Source: Amoebophrya sp. AT5.2
Taxonomy: Eukaryota > Sar > Dinophyceae > Syndiniales > Amoebophryaceae
Reading direction: 5' to 3'
Assembly: GCA_005223375.1 (NCBI GenBank)
Contig: RXOD01005975.1
Span: 1-11,772 of the forward strand
DNA: 11,772 nt
The position numbers and the translations under genes were made by a program. Position 1 is the stretch's first letter, and the number at the start of each line of letters is the position of its first letter. Below, one piece after another: positions 8,279 through 11,772 of the stretch. The notes beneath the pieces were generated by a model, which was given only the letters and a program-made list of their open reading frames with translations, had not been told where the DNA came from and made no database searches.

Positions 8279-8692
8279 CGTGTGGTCGGCGTCGGGAACA
8301 CACATTGGCGGATTCTGTAGTGGTGCTTCATCAAAACTACAGCATCGCGCTTTGGCTCTTGTTCTTCCGCATGAAACAGGAACAGCAGCTCGTGAACGCA
8401 TACCGCTTTCGCTCTGGTATCGGTGTCGATTGCTCGTTAGCACAGAAGTAGAAGAACAGGTCGTCTTTATTTTTCTGCCCTGTGTACTATAGTTTCTGTT
8501 TTCGCGGGTTTGGCACCGTCGAAGCGCACGTCAATTTTGTTCATCAATTTCATTGCACTCCATCGCGCGCACAGTTGTTTCAGTAAAATTGGCTTGTTTG
8601 ATGTTTCTCGCCCAACCGGTGGAAGACCACCAAGGCAGCTCATTAGCCACATCTGTCTGCGGCGCACCATAAGTGGCAATGATTTTTATTTT
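8279..8692. other. Intergenic region, no supportable gene
   Basis: The region lies between the stop of the AP2 gene at 8693 and the start of the next gene. The downstream gene's frame is open back to 8443 without family-like content, so 8279-8443 may be leader or an N-terminal extension. I see no RNA gene, repeat or regulatory motif. Confidence 0.45.
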
Positions 8693-9632
8693 TTATGTTT
8701 TGTTCGTGCCCAGGAAGTCTTTGTGATTTTTCCAGCGGTTGCGCTGCATCACGAACTGGTGGTGACGCTGCAGGACCTCCAACCGCATCTTTACGGCGTT
8801 TGTGTAGGCCTCCTGAAACGAGTTCTCCGCGTTCACTGGAAAAACGTGCCACCTTTGCATCCCGCTCTCGCCCCATCGGCACACCCACGCGCGCTCCACC
8901 TTGTCCCAGATAACCTGGTAGGTTGTTTTAGTTTTCATCATTTTTGTTCGAGCTTGACGAGCTTGAACAGACCAATCACACCACAGGGCGAGAGACTCAA
9001 AGCTTCTGCTTGGGCCTGATTGATGGCCAAAGCCTCCAATGAAATGAAATCGCAGAAGATACCCCTCGCAGTCCCGAGAAGGTTACGTCAGGCTTTGGTT
9101 TTCCGAGTTTCCCAGCGATTTTCAGCTGTTTGTAGAGGAGGAGCGCGCGCATGCGCGCCCGCTCGAAGCCCTCGCTGCGGGCGCGGTTGCCCCCGTGCCG
9201 TTTGAACACCTGGATGCCGTCCTTGTACCACGTGGTCATCCACGTCTTGAACCGGGTGTCGTACACCAAGTGCTGCCGCGAGTTCTCTACCAGCGGAACC
9301 CTCGTGCGCCGCACGTCGGGGGGCCAGTAGAACTCCATCCGCTTGCCGAACTCGGTCTTCTGGTGCGGCGTTTTCACCACGTCCGACTTCCGCTTCCGCT
9401 TCATGCCGCCGGCGCGCCCGCCGAAAAACCGGACCTGCTGGTGCGGCGAGGTTGCTGCAGTGGAAGTGGTGCCGGCGGGCGGGGAGGACCGGGAACTGCA
9501 CGACGGAGTTGTAGTTCCGCGATACAGAGGTGCGGTTGTTCCGCGATGCAGGAGGAAAAAAGCAGGGCTCGTGGCACTGCAAGTGCCGGGTACGACCACG
9601 GCGGTAGAAGTTGCAGTCGAAAAAACAGCCAT
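8693..9632 (-). CDS. Tandem AP2-domain protein, probably mitochondrial, two exons
   Basis: The model joins 9632-9063 to 8914-8693 (263 residues). Residues 1-75 are rich in Ser, Thr, Ala and Arg with almost no acidic residues and end in VRFFGG, a good mitochondrial presequence and cleavage context. The first AP2-like domain (about 121-170) shows LVYDTRFKTWMTTW followed by a helix (FERARMRALLLYKQL). The second (about 187-240) shows SGLRG|VIWDKVERAWVCRW and a helix (AYTNAVKMRLEVLQ); the bar marks the exon junction. AP2 domains of this style are known in apicomplexan and other alveolate DNA-binding proteins. From memory, AP2-domain proteins also occur in the Toxoplasma mitoribosome, so a mitoribosomal or mitochondrial nucleic-acid-binding role is my preferred inference over transcription factor. 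Upstream in-frame ATGs at 9812 and 9917 would bury the presequence. Confidence 0.75.
8915..9062 (-). other. Spliceosomal intron (148 nt) of the AP2 gene
   Basis: The donor is CGAGGG|GTATCTTC and the acceptor CCTACCAG|GTTATC, phase 0. It falls between Gly and Val of the AP2 block start (LRG-VIW), so both sides make one continuous domain. It contains a perfect 9-bp tandem repeat, CGAGCTTGA, at 8949-8966. Its first bases (GGTATCTTCTGCGAT) resemble those of the intron at 7019-7220 (GGTACTTCTACGAT). Confidence 0.8.
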
Positions 9633-10049
9633 CCTTTTGGCGCAGCTTCCACCGATGCTGAGTGTCCGATGTCCTCCACCTCCGACGCTGACGCACGAGC
9701 GGAGCTCTTTCTTCGGGGCTGTACACACGAAGAGACTCAACGGCGGCGAGCATCCGAAAAATAGACGAGTCTCCGCGCAGCGAGGCGGTCGTTTGTTTGA
9801 TCTGACGCTCATGCGCCGCTGGATCACGAGAGAAAACTGCCCGACACAAAAAAATGCCGCCACAAACTTCGCGCTGGCGCGGTCCACTTTCGCAGTACTG
9901 CAACAGTCGAACTGCAATCCTAAATTGCGAGTTTTGTGTTTCTTTGAGTTTACTGAAACTGAAACAGAGTATGGCCGCGTGGCAGAGATGAGTTGCTGTT
10001 GTTCCCCTTATCATGTTGCTGGAGCTCTTCTTGGAATGTCGTGCCTGTT
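9633..10049. other. Intergenic region or N-terminal extension of the AP2 gene
   Basis: The AP2 reading frame is open upstream to 9917, but that stretch is Cys/Arg/Ser-rich without a domain. It is more likely promoter and leader sequence plus the 3' UTR of the gene ending at 10050. No RNA gene or repeat is evident. Confidence 0.45.
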
Positions 10050-11576
10050 TCACAAATGGTGCCCGTCGTCCTCCGAACTGGAGCTCTCAGTATCCTCCGC
10101 ACTGTCGTCCGCGTCCCCCGCCCCTCCCCCCAACCCCGAGGCTGCTCCCCCCGCAGAAACCCCTCGAATCTGTATTTTGTCCTTTAGTACGTCGGCACGG
10201 ATTTCCTCGCAGTGCTCGGCCAGCGTGTCCAGCATCAGCTGGTGATAGGTGTACACGAACGGATCTTCATCCGGGCGAATGTCCTCTCCCGGCGCCATTT
10301 TCCGCGCCCGCCGCTCCGCGCGCTTCGTCCGCGCCAGCTCCTCCTGGTGCTCGTCTTGCTCTTGCTCAGCAGCACCGCGGTCCTTCATGAACTTCTTGTG
10401 GTACTTCCTATGTTGTTCCTCTTCCTTCAAGGCCTGCTGGAGCTTGATCTCGAGCATGTTGGGCAAGTTCGGCGCGACCAATCTCCCCAGCCCCGCCCCC
10501 GACGACCTCTGCAGCTCGTTGCGCGGGAGGCTGAAGAATATGAACGTCACGAAAGTGGCCAGGAGCAGGCCGGAGAGGAACAAGCCCTCGTCAACGCCGT
10601 CCCGAAACACGGTTTTGCTAGTGGCGCCGTCCCTGATAAACGGCGTGGCCGCCGCCGCAAGCGGGCACGAAGACATCAGCTGCTCGAGTCCTGTGCTCGT
10701 TGATGCAGCAGTCGTGTCTTGTTCAAGTTCATCTGCTCCTGGGTCCTCACTATCGGACGCGTCCGTGCCAGTGCTGGTCGTTGCAGTAGAAGTAGCGAAA
10801 GCAGAGTCCTCGCTTCTGAAACTGAGCATTTCGCCGCCGAGGGAGAGCACGACGGCACAATCGGAATCGAAGCCCACGACAGTGATCTGCCTCGTCCGGT
10901 CAAGCGCCTGCGCGCGACGAATGGCGTCAGCAACCACACCCGCGGTCACCGTGCTGCCGACAGCCTGGTGTCAAATCAGCGGGCACAAATTTGAATCACA
11001 CCCAAGAACCGATCGATGGATCAAGCAGGTAGAAGAAAAACAATGAACAACAAGAAGTGAAAGTGAACCATAATTTCTACAACTCCGCGTCCGCCATACA
11101 TTCAAGTTTAAGAACGCGCAAAGAGGAAAACCCTCGCAATCAAGGAGCCAGATGATGCGAATCTGGATGAATACCGCCAGCACGGTGTGGTAGTTGGCTT
11201 GCGCTTGTTTCGCGGCCCACTGTGCAACTTTTCCGAAGTCCGCGTTGCCCGGATGCTGCACGGCATCGTCTGTGTCATCCGCGAAATAGTCGGCCCCGTA
11301 GTGGTTGTATCGCAGCACCTCGTCGGTGGCCGGCCTGCTTTTGCGAAACAGATAATTATCCATCCAGACACCGGCTGCATCGTCGAGAGTGGTCGGGAGG
11401 GTTGTGGAGGTGGTCTCGGTTGCTGACGAAGCGGAAGAGGACGCAGACGCGGAAGCGGCCACCTCTAACGGATTTGTGACGATGCTGGAGCCACGTCTGG
11501 CAGCAAATGCCGAGCCAGGGAGGAGCTGCAGCACGACATAAATGAAAGCGGCGGAGGAGGCGAGTGGTAAACACAT
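10050..11576 (-). CDS. Predicted type I membrane protein with coiled-coil tail, two exons
   Basis: The model joins 11576-11175 to 10964-10050, giving 438 residues. The N terminus (MCLPLASSAAFIYVVLQLLPGSAFA) is a clear signal peptide with an AFA cleavage motif. A Ser/Thr/Ala-rich linker and a Tyr/Asp-rich segment follow. The second exon lacks an ATG and is entered through a CACCAG acceptor. Its acidic Ser/Thr-rich stretch precedes one transmembrane helix (about residues 261-279, LFLSGLLLATFVTFIFF). The remainder, presumably cytosolic, is highly charged and coiled-coil-like (about 300-355), then a helical segment (YTYHQLMLDTLAEH) and an acidic Ser-rich end. I recognise no family. The layout suggests an endomembrane or surface protein with a cytosolic interaction tail. 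An alternative donor at the preceding GTG would drop three residues. Confidence 0.65.
10965..11174 (-). other. Intron (210 nt) of the membrane-protein gene
   Basis: The donor is GGCG|GTATTC and the acceptor ACACCAG|GCTGTC, both phase 0. Without it the first exon runs on into a Cys/Trp-rich tail of no protein character, and the second exon has no start codon. A 6-bp hairpin (CCAGAT / ATCTGG) lies just inside the donor and a pyrimidine-rich tract (about 11031-11045) precedes the acceptor. Confidence 0.6.
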
Positions 11577-11772
11577 GCTCTTGCTTCCTTGTCACCGTCA
11601 CGAACACGAACGAAGAACCTAAGGAGTACTGAGTCTAGTTCTCGTTCCTTCTCTCTGGTTTGTTGCGGATGCACCTAAAATGGAAATGCAAAATCTTCTA
11701 CTAATATACACTTATACATTATAATTGAATTATTTAAAAATTCGACGGCGCTGAGCGGTGTGCAGGAACCCC
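11577..11772. other. Upstream flank of the first minus-strand gene
   Basis: This is the likely promoter and leader of the gene starting at 11576. It includes an AT-rich stretch at about 11690-11743 (ATTATAATTGAATTATT in its core), the most AT-rich patch in the window. No gene is visible before the window edge. Confidence 0.4.

Noticed and set aside
7268..8320. 350-codon plus-strand ORF
   Set aside because: It is the antisense shadow of the 6493-8278 gene and is Arg/Gln/Leu-rich, as expected of a shadow frame.
8510..9019. 169-codon plus-strand ORF
   Set aside because: It is antisense to the second AP2 exon and intron, with no domain or composition support.
9343..10245. 300-codon plus-strand ORF
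   Set aside because: It spans the antisense of two different genes and the gap between them; long shadow ORFs are common in this GC-rich sequence.
1..11772. tRNA, rRNA, CRISPR or bacterial operon features
   Set aside because: I looked for tRNA T-loop-like sequences, repeat-spacer periodicity and Shine-Dalgarno-led gene starts and found none; the split genes point to a eukaryote.

Overview
The window looks like a compact, gene-dense nuclear segment of a eukaryotic protist. A dinoflagellate-lineage alveolate is my best guess, with a Syndiniales/Amoebophrya-like genome fitting well. The reasons are: GC-rich genes with short spliceosomal introns (GT...AG, usually followed by G); every convincing gene on the minus strand, head to tail, with roughly 0.3-0.7 kb between coding regions; two tandem apicomplexan-type AP2 domains in one protein; and an intron bounded by terminal inverted repeats and a 4-bp target-site duplication, the hallmark of the transposon-like 'introner' introns described in dinoflagellates and Amoebophrya. 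The taxonomic call is inference and no single sequence here proves it.

Layout, in transcription order (right to left): (1) 11576-10050, a two-exon predicted membrane protein with signal peptide, one transmembrane helix and a charged coiled-coil tail. (2) 9632-8693, a two-exon, probably mitochondrial protein with two AP2 domains; the intron sits exactly at the start of the second domain. (3) 8278-6493, a two-exon protein of unknown function with a long Ala/Gly-rich hydrophobic region; the second exon has no ATG of its own. (4) 5836-4154, a 560-residue single-exon protein with a Cys cluster and coiled coil, not recognised. (5) 3695-2060, a zinc-dependent histone deacetylase family enzyme whose catalytic-tyrosine codon is split by the introner-like element at 2143-2550. 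(6) 1487-618, a two-exon, single-pass membrane protein of unknown function. The first ~617 bases and the last ~196 bases show no gene I can support.

The genes do not form an obvious pathway. They look like unrelated housekeeping and lineage-specific genes in a unidirectional cluster. The most informative signal is at intron level. The deacetylase intron carries direct repeats and inverted termini, and only non-GT-AG excision between the direct repeats gives the family-consensus C terminus. A possible 81-nt in-frame mini-intron in the same gene and the intron at 7019-7220 also carry inverted repeats beginning GGTAC or GGTCC. All splice models come from reading-frame continuity and protein-family logic, without transcript data.
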